Assembly: GCF_902686445.1 (NCBI RefSeq)
Contig: NC_062232.1
Span: 94,660,932 to 94,724,931 of the forward strand
Direction of reading: 5' to 3'
DNA: 64,000 nucleotides
DNA from: Sciurus carolinensis
Taxonomy: Eukaryota > Chordata > Mammalia > Rodentia > Sciuridae
Each line of letters begins with the position of its first letter. The stretch's first letter is position 1. Positions 12,168-23,859 of the stretch are shown in pieces. Position numbers and translations under genes: made by a program. Under the pieces are notes generated by a model. It worked only from the letters and a program-made list of their open reading frames with translations. It was not told the origin of the DNA and made no database searches.

Positions 12168-13177
12168 TTTTCTTCTGTCTTTTTAAAAATTTTTATTTTG
12201 ATTTATTGTACACAAATGTGGTACAACGTTTGTTTCTCTGGTTATACACGAAGTAGAGTCACACCGTTTATGTAATCATACATGTATATAGGGTGATGAT
12301 GTTTGTTTCATTTTATTGTCTTTCCTTCCCCCTGCTCCTTCCCCACCCCTTGTTTCCCTCTACACAATATCCATCCTTCCTCCATTCTTGCCTCCCTCCC
12401 ACCCCCCATTATGTATCATCATCCGCTTATCAGAGAGATCATTCGTCCTTTGGTTTTTTGTTTTTTTTGGGATTGACTTATTTCACTTAGTATGATATTC
12501 TCCAATTCCATCCATTTACCTGCAAATGCTATAATTTTATTCTTCCTTATGGATGAATAACATTCTGTTGTGTATACATACCACAGTTTCTTTATCCATT
12601 CATCTATTGAAGGGCATCTAGGTTGGTTCCACAATCTAGCTGTTGTGAATTGAGCTGCTATAAACATTGATGTGGCTATGTCACTGTAGTATGCTGATTT
12701 TATGTCCTTTGGTTATAGGCCAAGCAGTGGGATAGCTGGGTCAAATGGTGATTCCATTCCAAGTTTTCTAAGAATCGCCACACTGCTTTCCAGAGTGGCT
12801 GCACCAATTTGCAACCCCACCAGTAATGTATGAGTGTACCTTTCCCCCCACATCCTTGCCAACACCTATTGTTGTTTGTATTCTTGATAATAGCCATTCT
12901 AATTGGGGTGAGATGGAATCTTAGGGTAGTTTTGATTTGCATTTCTCTTATTACTAGAGATGTTGAATATTTTTTCATATATCTGTTGATTGCTTGTAGA
13001 TCTTCTTCTGTGAAGTATCTGCTCATTTCCTCAGCTGATTTATCGATTGGGTTATTTGCATTCTTGGTGTAAAGTTTTTTGAGTTCTTTATATATTCTGG
13101 AGATTAGTGCTCCATCTGAAGTATGTGTGGCAAAGATTTTCTCCAACTCTGTAGGCTCTCTCTTCACATTGTTGATT
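12168..13177 (-). mobile_element. Young L1, 5'-truncated, with TSD
   Basis: About 1 kb: antisense 3' UTR (12168-12420), then the ORF2 end. A 13-bp TSD with one mismatch, attgtggtacttt (12155-12167) and attatggtacttt (13178-13190), defines the ends. The truncation point lies in the ORF2 C-terminal region. Confidence 0.95.
12419..13167 (-). pseudogene. L1 ORF2 C-terminal remnant
   Basis: Two minus-strand frames cover the end of ORF2, the region past the reverse transcriptase that includes the C-terminal cysteine-rich segment. The first (12700-13167) contains [20 protein letters not shown] and [17 protein letters not shown]. The second (12419-12667) contains WNQPRCPSIDEWIKKLW. A frameshift near 12700 separates them. 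There is no catalytic domain, so it cannot mobilise itself. Confidence 0.92.
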
Positions 13178-13190
13178 ATTATGGTACTTT

Positions 13191-13660
13191 AAATTACCCT
13201 AAAAGTGATATTCAAATGTAAAATGTACAAAGCATAAGTATCAAAAATATACATTTCGAGATCTTCTGATGGTTACTTATCACCATAATGACTCCCTCAG
13301 TGCATAAAAGGCACAATGATAGGGAAATCTCCAGTTTGAAGTTACTTATGAAGGGTTCTACTATACTGCTTGGGGATCAACAAACTAAGTCTACATTGCT
13401 TAAAACTGCATATTTTTCTATGATTTTACTAACTTCCCATGAAAGCAGTGCCATTTAAATGCTATTGTTCTTGGTTATTGCCTTACCTATAATTCTCAAA
13501 TGAAAATAGTAACATGTATGTCTGGGTGATATTTCCCATTGTTTAATGACTATGGTACCATCCTACCATTTAGCAATTGTTGACTAACCTTGCCAAGGAG
13601 TCCCATATAACAAAAACTTACCTACCCAAATTTCCAATATGGCACCTTTTAAAAACCATT
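13191..13660. other. Unclassified sequence
   Basis: No repeat or exon recognised. Confidence 0.4.
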
Positions 13661-13663
13661 GAG

Positions 13664-13882
13664 AGTGGGTGTGGTGGCACATGCCTGTAATCCCAGAGAC
13701 TAGGGAGCCTGAAGTGGGAGGATTGTAAGTTCAAAGCTAACCTCAGCAATTTAGGAAGGTCCAAGCAACTTAGCAAGACTCTGAACATTAAAAAAAAAAA
13801 AAAAAGCTGGAAATGTAACTCAGTGGTTAAGCGCCCCTGGGTTAAATCCCCAGTACCAATAAACAAACAAACAAACAAACAA
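13664..13882 (+). mobile_element. B1-dID composite SINE
   Basis: B1 half 'gtgtggtggcacatgcctgt', a 16-A linker, ID half 'gtaactcagtggttaagcg', ending 'aatccccagtacc' and a (CAAA)n tail. Confidence 0.95.
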
Positions 13883-14066
13883 ATGGTGAGAAATGAAATT
13901 TCAGTGTAGCCATAATAGGCAATAACCTACAATGATGAAGCATTTTCTTCTCTTGCATGCTCCAAAATGAAATCCACTGCAATATATGAGAATTCATTTG
14001 TAAGTACTGCATTATGTATTGCTTCATGGTAAAAGACTTTAGGACTCCAGAGCTGAAAGAATTTTA

Positions 14067-14149
14067 TTTTAATTTTGGTCCTAGGGATTGAACCTAGGGA
14101 CTAATGCATTCTAAGCATGTGATCTACCACTGAGCTACAACTTCAATCC
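14067..14149 (-). mobile_element. ID SINE
   Basis: Reverse ID ('ggtcctagggattgaaccta' to 'ccactgagctacaac'). Probable TSD ctgaaagaatttta / ctgaatgaaattta at 14053 and 14150. Confidence 0.92.
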
Positions 14150-14707
14150 CTGAATGAAATTTAGACTCTTAAAAAAACTGTTATATCATATAATTATCTT
14201 CTCTGTAGCTCCATGTTATAAATTTTTTATGACATTTGTACAAATTGACTACTTGCCTGCATAAAGGATTATACTATCAACTTAAAAGTTACATTTGGGA
14301 TGGGACTAATATGAACATTTGGTATTTAAGTTTAGTTGCATTTTTAAAATACATCTAATTAGATTAAACAGATTTGCTTCTATTTGCTTCAAGCATAATG
14401 CTGGCAGGTTTCTGTACTTCTCTGTAGTATTCAGTAAACTCTACATTTGTTAATAATGGATGAATTCTTTTCAGTGATATTGATGGGGGACTGAGTTCTG
14501 GAGCAAGGTTGGTAATAGGTAAAAACAGACATTCATCACAGTTACAAAGGAACTAGAAGATAGGACAGATATCATATAGAATATATGAAGAATTATCAAC
14601 TGTACTATAGTTCTCAAAGACACTAGTATCAAATATAGTATAGTCCATTGCCCTTAAAAAAGTGGATTCATGTTGGGTTGGAAACAAGGAGCACTCCAAT
14701 AATAATA
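14150..14707. other. Unclassified sequence
   Basis: No repeat recognised. A 94-aa minus frame (14553-14837) has no identifiable domain and runs into the duplicated block at 14708. Confidence 0.4.
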
Positions 14708-14848
14708 ATATTTTAGAACAAGGACTCTTTAGCATATCGAATTTAAAAAATATTTGATATTGTAATAAGTGAAGATAAGCAGGGATAGAAGTAAGGTATA
14801 GAACACAGCCTCCAAATGGGCCCCTCATAAGCTCCACCTCCTAATATA
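14708..14848 (+). repeat. Local direct duplication, copy A
   Basis: Roughly 90% identical, by eye, to 17030-17165 in the same orientation. Shared blocks: 'ttttagaacaaggactcttt', 'aatatttgatattgtaa', 'gggatagaagta', 'cccctcataagct'. Copy A has a few short extra bases. Flanking sequences differ. Confidence 0.85.
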
Positions 14849-15938
14849 AGCCATGCATAATGTTCCAATAATTGATAAATATGCTAGGGATGTACACTTA
14901 AGGAATTTAGACATAAGGATATGCATTTACACTGTTTTAGTACAGAATGACTTTATGGGGTTGTGAACATTTGCTAAGTTTTGGGTACTAGGTACAAGTC
15001 AGATGATCCATTGAAATAACACAGCCTTGACTCATGAAGAGGTGGTAACAAGTACATCCTAGGTGAATCCAAGACTGTATACACAAATGACTGAATCACA
15101 AACATACTGCAGTTAAGGACACCAAAGCCAGTTCATGATGCTCTGGCATTCTCCAGATTTCACAGAGACACCTGTAACTTAAGCTTCTCCAGGCCTTACC
15201 TGCCAATAATAATGTTGAAATAACAATTATAAACCATTTTATTAGTTTAGGACCTCAGTTATTCATGCAGCACCTCCAAGTCTCTTAAAACAGCTATCCA
15301 AACTGGAGTGTCTCTACACATTTTCATAGGAATACTTTTATTATATTTCTGCTCTTGATTTTCAACCATGTCCAATACAACCTTTGAAGATGGTACCTAG
15401 TCATAGTGTATTTTTCTCAAATCCATAGTATGAATGTCAGGGGTTTAGCTCCCAATTCTTTCTCAGGTGTAAAACTATGGGGATGCCAAGATGATACATT
15501 GTCATTTGGAATCCTAAATGAGTCAAAGACATATTCCTTGCAGAAACTGGAAAATGTACTTCCTTCTGATATGTGTTATGCTTTGTCATTGAGGTCCTGA
15601 AGTAGTGCTTTCTGTTTCCCATATTCCAAAGAACTGCTGGCTTAAAACCTGCTTCGGTACATATGTTACTTTGTATGGTGTCTTAATCCATTCAGTAAAT
15701 GGAAGTCTTTTTTTCTTTTATGTAGAAGAACATAGTCAAAGATTTATGGAAGAGGAGGAAACCTGAACTGAGGATGAATAGGAATTTATACAATTACAAT
15801 CAGCAGGAAGACATGAGATACTACAGAGACTTCTGGGATAGTTATGGAGTTCTATTAATGGGTAAAGGGGGCTTATGGAGCATTGGTGGAATGTCAAGAG
15901 GTGAAACGAGATGTTCACAAAGGCTTGATCATAAAGAA
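14849..15938. other. Unclassified sequence
   Basis: About 1.1 kb with no named repeat. Short frames at 15406-15600 (+), 15437-15622 (-) and 15774-15962 (+) overlap and carry no domain. Confidence 0.4.
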
Positions 15939-15985
15939 CATTCTACTGTCATGTACAACTAATTAGAACAAATTAATAAGACCTT
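15939..15985 (+). mobile_element. Very short L1 3' end
   Basis: 'cattctactgtcatgtacaa' followed by 'ctaattagaacaaatta' is the terminal motif of the L1 lineage that also ends at about 20226, 28812 and 42583. Only about 45 bp are present. Confidence 0.7.
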
Positions 15986-16374
15986 CTATATCACAGTACA
16001 AGGTTTGTATTTTATCAAGAAGGAGAAAAAATACCTGAAGAGTTGTGATCAGAACATAAGATAAACAATCAGCACTTTATTTCTTTAAAAAAGTCAGCAG
16101 TGGAGTAGGAAAGTACCATTGGTAAAGGGTGGGATTGGCAGCAGGTACATGAGGTAAAAGGCTATTGTTCATCATTAAGGAAGAAATGGTAAGGGCATGA
16201 AATAAGGCATTGGCATGGGAAAAGGAAAAGACTAATATAAAAAATAAGAAAATAGAATCAATAGATTTTGCAATCTGTAGCTATGAGGAGTTTCAGGAAA
16301 ACGGAGTTCTCACTTGAGCTATCGAGAAAATGCTATTTTTGTTTACCAAGTTCAGTAATTCAGGGGGGAGTTGC
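15986..16374. other. Unclassified sequence left of the inverted repeat
   Basis: Purine-rich unique sequence; nothing recognised. Confidence 0.4.
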
Positions 16375-16564
16375 AACTACAGCATAATGTGATGAGGGAA
16401 TAAAAGAAATGAATTTGAGTTATCAGTGAAAGAAACATTTATGTTAGATTGTGCTGGATCTAAACACACACGAACATATATATATATAAATCTAACATAA
16501 ATGTTTCTTTCACTGATAACTCAAATTAATTTCTTTTATTCCCTCATCACATTATGCTGTAGTT
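16375..16564. repeat. Near-perfect inverted repeat (76-nt arms, 38-nt spacer)
   Basis: Left arm 16375-16450 and right arm 16489-16564 are reverse complements at 75 of 76 positions; the single mismatch is at 16411 (g in the left arm where the right arm predicts t). The spacer 16451-16488 ends in an AT-repeat. The arms contain no SINE or L1 sequence. A transcript would form a long, nearly perfect hairpin. Confidence 0.95.
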
Positions 16565-16566
16565 AT

Positions 16567-16573
16567 GTATGTG

Positions 16574-16614
<41 letters not shown>

Positions 16615-16636
16615 GTTTGTGTGTGTGCGTGTGTAA
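16567..16636. repeat. (TA)n/(TG)n microsatellite
   Basis: Alternating TA run passing into TG run, directly after the right arm of the inverted repeat. Its TATATGTTTGTGTG part is complementary to the end of the hairpin spacer. Confidence 0.9.
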
Positions 16637-16756
16637 TCAGGACGTCATCATCATATAAGAGGTAGTTTAAACCCATAGGAGGAGAGGAGATTCTTCTGGG
16701 ACATGCTGTTTTGAATGCTCAATCTTCATATAACTTGCATTAGAAATGCCTAGAGC

Positions 16757-16945
16757 AGCTGGGTACAGTGGTGCACACTTGTAATCCAAGTAACTCAGGA
16801 GGCTAAGGCAGGAAGACCATAAGTTCAAGGCCAGTTTCAGCAACTTAGCAAGACTCGCTCACAAAATAAAAATAAAATGGGCTGAATATGTAGCTCAGTA
16901 GTAGACAGCCCCTGAGTTCAATCTCCAGTACTAAAATGAATAAAA
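16757..16945 (+). mobile_element. B1-dID composite SINE
   Basis: 'agctgggtacagtggtgcac' starts the B1 half; the ID half is 'gtagctcagtagtagacagc' and ends 'caatctccagtact'. Confidence 0.93.
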
Positions 16946-17029
16946 TTTTCAGGAAACCTAGGGTGCTTCATAAAAGTGCTCCACTCCTGACATACTGCCT
17001 TAATCTTTGGGGATGGACCCTGAATTTCC

Positions 17030-17165
17030 ATATTTTAGAACAAGGACTCTTTAGCATATCAATTTTGAAAAATATTTGATATTGTAACAAATGAAAAGAA
17101 GGGATAGAAGTATGGTAAGGAACAGCCTCCAAATGTGCCCCTCATAAGCTGCACCTCCTAATATA
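17030..17165 (+). repeat. Local direct duplication, copy B
   Basis: Partner of 14708-14848, 2.3 kb downstream in the same orientation. It lacks several bases present in copy A (for example between 'gaa' and 'agggatag'). Confidence 0.85.
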
Positions 17166-17279
17166 CATATCTTCATACAGTTGTGCTCCACATTTGACCA
17201 TGTTTGGTCTATGTTACCAGTAAAATTCAGCACAAGAGATATACATGGTATACATTTCTCATATTAGCTTATACAAAGG

Positions 17280-17665
17280 CTAGGCTTCCATCTTAGGGAT
17301 TATCTCTGGTAACTGACTCTAGAAGATGTCATGTTAGGATACTCAGGCAGCCTCCTGAGAGGGCCACATGGCAGGTAACCAAGGTTTCTAGCCAACAACC
17401 CATGAAGAATTGAGACCTGCTAATAAGCACATGAGTCAGCAAATGAGCTTAGTAGAACATCAGTCAACATCAGTCAAGACTTTTGATGACTGCATCCCTA
17501 GTTGCTATCTGTACAGCAACCTCATAAGACACCCTGAACCAAAATCAGGCAGCTAAGCCCTTCCTAGATTCCTAATGCTCAGAAATCGTGAAAAAACAAA
17601 TGTTTGCTCTTTTAACCCTGTAAGTTTTGGGATGATTTGTTGTACAGCAATACGTGTGGCAAATT
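17280..17665 (+). mobile_element. MLT1-type MaLR LTR
   Basis: LTR order: 'agggccacatggcaggtaac', 'ctagccaacaaccca', 'gatgactgcatccctagttg', 'gcaacctcataagacaccct', 'gcagctaagcccttcctaga', 'gatgatttgttgtacagcaa'. Diverged solo LTR. Confidence 0.85.
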
Positions 17666-19474
17666 CCACATGAAAATCACAAAGTAGAAATCATGATCAT
17701 TAACTGAGGTTTTAACAAATATGTGAAGGACATTTTCCCCCTTTTTTAATGAGTTACCATTGATTAATTGATTCAACAATACTTATTACATGTCTTCTCT
17801 GTATGGGCATATTTTTAAAATATGTCATGTAAAATAAAGTAACACATGTGATAATGATCATGTCTGTGATACAGGGGAAGAAATGAACTGATTAAAGTTG
17901 ATGATGCTTTTTAATGAGAGGTAGGCTATTGGATAGTTAGGCAAGACTGAGCTCACACTGGGATGATATTAACCAAGTGGAGGTATGGGGTGGAGAAAGA
18001 GGGTTACCACTTTTTGTTTTTCTTGTTTATGTGATGGAGTATGTCTCTAACTGGAAAGCCATGTGGAGTTAAGGACACCAAAGAAAAAGGAAACCCTAAA
18101 TATCTCTTCCCTCATCCTATTGATATTGAAATACTTATTAAACTCACTGATCCTTTCAGATCTCAAGGGTAAGATCAATGTCAGAGATAGTACAAACACT
18201 CAAGAGTCCTTGTGGCAGAACATGAAGATCAGAGAAGGGATTTCAATAAAGAACAGCCCCAAGGAGAGGACTGGATTTGCATAATCAAGTTAATGGCAAC
18301 CAGACCCTGAAAATGTCTAGGAAAATATTTGCAGCTTTTTATTTCACTTAAAATTGTCAGTAAAATTGCCTATCAGTGAGCTTGCCAATTGTCTATCGTG
18401 TATCACCTCATAATCAGGTTTTAAACTCTAACTTTACATGAATGAAATCAATGACCAATAACGTACTTTGAAAATTCAACAGCAGGACTACCCTTTCTTG
18501 TATGGAAAGGTTAAAATCCTCCAAAGAGAATAACAATTTTGTTATGAGCAATCATTTTAGCTTATGAAATTACTCACCAGTGGAAAATATGGTTTGAGAT
18601 CTAGCTCTTCACTCTCTCTTGCATTGATTCACAGACAAGGTCATAGCAACTTTTATCCAAATTGCAAATATGACCATTTAACTCTTCAATTTCAGAAAGA
18701 AAATCAAAACCATTCATTTCTCAAAAAAAGTATTCATCAATTGAGGGAATGCTGCTGAATTAACCCTGTAGATTACTTATAATGTTCCTGAAAGTAACTT
18801 ATTTCAGTTTATCTTACATTTTTCTATTTTTTTTACAAATTTAAGTAAAATATTAATCTTTCTTTTTTGACTTTAGATATTGCCAGTTAGTGTTGAGCAT
18901 ACATTTCTCTTTTTCTTCCATATTTAATTGCTATCATATTTTTACTTTGTAAGTCTCTCTTGGTTAACATTATGTGGATAAAGCCTATGTGAACAGAGTT
19001 GTTTTAATTACCTACCACAGTGATATTATTCTTAAAGAAAAATCTCAAGCAACCAATAACAAATAACTTTTAATCTGACCACATGAATGGCAGTGAATAC
19101 TTATTAGTTATAAACTTTAGACTTTTAGCACTTGGTGACAAAGGCAGAGTTGAGACCTGGGTAGACCTTTGCTAGCCAGAAAGACTCCATAGCCTGGTCT
19201 GCTTTGTCTGCCTTTCTATCCAATCAGATTCTCCTGTCATCTTCCCTGTTATTTGGGATTTAGAAACCCTAACTATTTTGTCTGAAAGTAATATCATGAC
19301 TAATTTTTTTTCAAGGTGTAAATGGACGAGTGTGGCTTAATATGTTAATTCCCACTTAGGACTTTCTAGAGCTCCTGTAACTGATACAGAGGATTTAATT
19401 CTAATGGTACCACAAAAGAGTCTGTGACAAGAGACTATCAAATCTATTTTTATTCAAGACTGCAACCCCAACAA
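17666..19474. other. Unclassified sequence
   Basis: About 1.8 kb with no repeat I can name. Frames at 18063-18284 (73 aa) and 18564-18758 (64 aa) have no recognisable domain. Confidence 0.4.
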
Positions 19475-20226
19475 AAATCCTGGGCAAAGTAACAACAATA
19501 AATGTTGGTGAGGATGTAGGGGATAAGGTACACTCATACATTGCTGGTGGGACTGAAAATTGGTGCAACCACTCTGGAAAGCAGTATGGAGATTCCCCAG
19601 AAAACTTAGAATAGAACCACCATTTGACCCAGTTATCCCACTCCTCAGCATATAGCCAAAGGACTTAAAATCAGCATACAATAGTGACTCAGCCACATCA
19701 ATGTTTATAGCAGCTCAATTCATGATAATTAAGCTATGAAACCAACTGAGGTGCCCCTCAACAGATGAATGAATAAAGGAAACGTGGTACATATACATGA
19801 TGGAATATTACTCAGCCATAAAGAAGGATGAAATTATGGCATTTGCCAGTAAATGGTTGGAACTGGAGACTATCATGCTAAGTCAAATAAGCCAATCCCC
19901 CCAAAACAAAGGCCAAATGTTCTCTGTGATATGTGGATGCTGACTTACAATAGGCAGGGGGGAGGGAGTAGTGGAGGTTCACTGGATTGGACAAAGAGAA
20001 TGGGGGGAAGGGAAAGGGGCTGGGAATGGGAAAGACAGTAAAGACAGTAGAATGAATCAAACATAACTTTCCCATTTTCATATGTGAATACACGACCAGT
20101 GTAACTGCACATCATGTACAACCACAAGAATGGGAAGTTATCCTCCATGTATATATGATATGTCTAAATACACTCTACTGTCATGTATAACTAAAAAGAA
20201 CAAATAAAAAAATCTTGTTAAAAAAA
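19475..20226 (+). mobile_element. L1, 5'-truncated
   Basis: ORF2 C-terminal region followed by 3' UTR. Recognisable blocks include 'ggtgaggatgtaggg', 'ccactctggaaagcagtatgg', 'atttgacccagttatccca', 'caacagatgaatgaataaagg'. Ends 'ctctactgtcatgtataac' plus an A-rich tail. Indels break the frame. Confidence 0.93.
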
Positions 20227-21640
20227 TGACAGTCACAGAAAAACAACTTTATTAATTGTAATGTAAACTAGTAAGCAAGGAATGTAGCAAGACATAACAG
20301 ATGGCATGTATTTTTGTATATTCAGTAGCACATGCCTGCTCCCACCTGATGGATCAGTATTAATGCATTACCATTTGTTCATTCAAGAGACATATTGTAA
20401 GCCATACACAGATTCATAAAGAAGAGTAGCAGCAGATTGTTGGTTAGAGTAAAGGTTATACTACTCAAACAAATACTTCCACAATTACAGTGGATTTCAC
20501 AGTGATAACTATTCTACCAGATATATACTTATTTCTCTTTCAAGTCCAGAGTGAGTGAACAGATAAAAGAAAAAAATTATTTCCATGTCATTGCTCCCTA
20601 GGGTATTAACCTTGCTCACGATATTCAAACTAGCTTTTGAGAAGGATTTTAAAAAGATGAAACTCTAGCAAAATCAATTTGTCTTTCAGGGAGAAAGGGT
20701 GTAGTTCTTACACACGTTATTTACACTTGTGTTCCATTAATCATATACCTACATGCAAGAGAGGCTGAGAAATGTAGATTCTAGCTTAGTGTATGGCCAT
20801 TTGACCAAGAAAAAGGAAAACAGAGAATTTTCTGCCATAACTAGTGGTCTAGAACTGAGTGCTGTTCCACTCTAACATGTTGAGGTCACTTAGGATGCTT
20901 TTGTAATTATTCCAAGGAAGAGATGATAAAATCCTTACGAACATAATAGACTACTTTTATATTTTCTGCATGGTTTATACTCAAATGCTTGGCACATTGA
21001 AAAGGGGAAAAATAAATTTACTAATTGGAAGAAGAGAGTTGCACCCACTAAATATAATCCCTATTCTCCTACCCTCTATACCAGGGAAGAGCACTCTGAA
21101 CATTCTCTTTGGTACAGATGTAACTAATGACAGATGTGGTATTGATGGCGCCTCATAAAACTTTACACGTTACGAGTCTTCATTTTTTCTAACTGCAGAA
21201 ATCTGTAAGAATAATATAGCACTAACCAATCTCAGCAGACATGGTATTGCAGGTGGAAAGTTAAAATATCTTTTCACATATTCCAGATGTCATTGTTAAG
21301 AGCAATCAAGAAGGGAAACATTTTAAAATCATGAGCACATAGGAATTAGTTATGATAACTGATATTGAGTTATGTACAGTATGCTCTAAAAACAAATTTG
21401 GTCGGTTTAAGGACCCATGGAAGAACAAAATTCTGTGATTGGTAACATGGGTACAGATGTAGGATCCTTAGAATTTGAGATAATGGAAATTTAGACCTGC
21501 TTAATAAATAAAACCAATATTGAAAACTCATGTTAATCACAACTATTTTCAATATAACTCTTACTAACAAGTTAATGGAAGAGGCTTTTTTTTTTCTTCT
21601 TAGTATCACCAAGAACTCAGTTTCTTTACAAACTCAACAT
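20227..21640. other. Unclassified sequence
   Basis: About 1.4 kb without a named repeat or exon. The 21370-21612 minus frame (80 aa) has no domain. Confidence 0.4.
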
Positions 21641-22172
21641 ATTTATTGCCCTTCCCTGTCTCACCTCATCTTATCCCAGCCTTTGCTAACATGTCCTGCC
21701 CAAAGCTGACTTAGCCTCTCCATTCCTTGGCGGGTGTGGTTTTGCCCTTCCCTAACTCACTTCATACTTATTTTCACCATGGACTCATTTCTACTCCACC
21801 TCTCCAGCACTATTCAGATGGTACTTTCTCAACACTATCCAGCCATGCCTCACCTCCCTTTCCTCGCACTCCCTGATACACTGTGTCAGACCATGCCCCA
21901 TTTTTCCTACCATGTCTAGTTCATCTCTTCCTTGCTCCTGGCATCTCTACCATGCTGTACTTCATCCCACTCTTTCCGAATTTTACTTTTACCAAAAAGT
22001 CCTATTCAACACCTCCTGGCCTTTCTCAAACCATCCTTACTCTGCTGAACTTGAACACACCCTACATTTTCCAATGTGTCCATCTCTTCCCAAAACAGCC
22101 TTTTCCTGCCATGCACAACACTTCCCTGTTCTACTGTTGAATTCTTATGCACTCCTAGTTTCTAATTCATGA
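21641..22172. repeat. Pyrimidine-rich tract, possibly a decayed minisatellite
   Basis: Strong C+T bias on the plus strand over about 530 bp with recurring words such as 'ccatgc', 'cttccct' and 'tctctacca' at loose 45-60 bp spacing. Plus-strand frames 21734-21919, 21883-22140 and 21912-22172 overlap one another, a by-product of low stop density in pyrimidine-rich DNA. Confidence 0.45.
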
Positions 22173-22600
22173 TACCTTCCTATCAAAGAGAACTTAAGTA
22201 AACTTCTAATAGCTGTTATTCAAAAGTAGGATATCAATGACTCAAGACACTGCCAGTATCTCAGCACCAGCAGAATATCCTAGGATTCTAGGATATTGAA
22301 TAACAAAGCTACCTGTTTTATTTCAAGCTTAGAAACTGTCATAAGCACTTTTTAACTAACTCAAGCTTCATATAAACAACTACAGATAGATAGCAAAAAG
22401 AAATCTTAACAAGCATTTCAAAAATCATAAGTTACATTGAACTTTTAGAATATATGAATTTAAGGTAGAAAAGAAGGGGAAAATAGAATGAATGTAAGTA
22501 TATCTGATATGATGAACAATAGGATAATATATAAACCATTAATGTCTTCTGCATTAGCCATATTTTATGGCTCTTCAAAATTGCCTATAACACCTTTTGC
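22173..22600. other. Unclassified sequence
   Basis: Nothing recognised. Confidence 0.4.
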
Positions 22601-22613
22601 TAGGCTTACTTTC

Positions 22614-22805
22614 TTTTTAGGGGGAGGGATCGAACTTAAGGACACTCACCCGAGCCACATTCCCAGCCCTATTTTGCATTTTATTTAGAGTTCACTGAGT
22701 TGCTTAGTGCCTCACTTTTTGCTGAGGTTGGCTTTGAACTTGCGATCCTCCTGCCTCAGCCTCCTGAGCCACTAGGATTACAGGTGTGCCCCACCTTGCC
22801 TGAAT
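22614..22805 (-). mobile_element. B1-dID composite SINE
   Basis: Reverse composite with the ID part at the left ('gagggatcgaacttaagg') and the B1 part at the right ('cctgcctcagcctcctgagc'). TSD with one mismatch: taggcttactttc (22601-22613) and tagacttactttc (22806-22818). Confidence 0.95.
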
Positions 22806-23100
22806 TAGACTTACTTTCAATAAAACTTGAATATCTACATTTCATATGAGTAAAGACAGGAAGTATAATAAAAAATCTGACGAGAGCTATATTGAATGCC
22901 AAAAATGGTAGAGCAATTTTTTAAGTAAAATGAAGAACACAGCATACAACCTTTTAATATTATTTTCAATTTCCCTCAGTTTTAATAGTAATTTTTTGTT
23001 TATATTCCCTCATTATACATAATTTGTATTTTGCAGCTTATCAGCAGAGACTGCTATTTATAACATAATACCTGAATAGACCAAGTGATTGTAGGTTTCT

Positions 23101-23520
23101 TATGGTTTAGATATGAGGTGTCCCCCAAAAGCTCATGTGTGAGACGATGCCAGAAGGTTCATACGTAAAATCATTACATTATGAGAGGTGTGACCTAATC
23201 CCCTGAAGGAGATTAACAAGGTGGTAACTGTAAGCAGGTAGGATGTAACTGGAAAAGGTAGGCCACTGGGGGCGCTCTTTTGAGGTTTATACTTTGTCCC
23301 GGGGGAGCAAAGCTTTCTCTCGACTTCCTAGCTGTCATATCTTGAGCTGCTTTCCTCTGCCATGTTCCTCCATGATGTTATGGCTCACCTCAGGCCCAAA
23401 GCTATGAAGTCAGCTGAACTCGAACTGAACCTCTCAAACCATGAGCCAAAATAAACTTTACCTCCTAAATTGTTCTTGTTGGGTATGTTGGTCACAGTGA
23501 TGAAAAGATGACTAAAACAT
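23101..23520 (+). mobile_element. MaLR LTR (MST/ORR1-like), near full length
   Basis: Starts 'tatggtttagatatgagg', has 'aaaagctcatgtgtgag', 'aggccactgggggcgctc', 'cctctgccatgttcctcc', 'gaactgaacctctcaaacca', an AATAAA-like 'aaaataaactttacc' and ends 'gatgaaaagatgactaaaac'. Solo LTR. Confidence 0.88.
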
Positions 23521-23568
23521 GGCCCAAGAGTAAAATGTGTAATTTCTCTTTAATTAAAGCTGATTCCT

Positions 23569-23790
23569 GCCAGGTGCTGTGGTGTACGCCTATAATCCCA
23601 GCTGCTTGGGAGGCTAAGGCAGGAGTAGGGCAAGTTCAAAGCCAACCTCAACAAAAGTGAGGCTCTAAACAACTCAGTGAGACCCTGTCTCTAAATAAAA
23701 TACAAAATAGGGCTGGGGATGTGGCTCAGTGGCTGAGTGTCCCTGAGTTCAATCATCCTGATACCAAAAAAAAAAAAAAAAAAAAAAAAA
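23569..23790 (+). mobile_element. B1-dID composite SINE, long poly(A)
   Basis: B1 half 'gccaggtgctgtggtgtac', ID half 'ctggggatgtggctcagtgg', ending in 25 uninterrupted A residues (23766-23790). The uninterrupted tail suggests a young copy. Confidence 0.96.
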
Positions 23791-23859
23791 TGAGAGCAGA
23801 TGCGGATTCCTCTCTTACACAGCTCAGTAGACCAAATGGTGACCCTTTTCAAAGATGCT

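Noticed and set aside
16375..16564. Inverted repeat as an annotated microRNA precursor
   Set aside because: Arms are longer and more perfect than typical pre-miRNAs, and no evidence of expression is available; kept as a structural finding only.
14708..17165. The two 140-bp direct repeats as LTRs of a small provirus
   Set aside because: No TG...CA ends, no TSD, no TATA or poly(A) signal in the blocks, and no retroviral sequence between them.
21734..22172. Three overlapping plus-strand frames as a short gene
   Set aside because: All three overlap in different frames inside a pyrimidine-rich tract where stop codons are rare.
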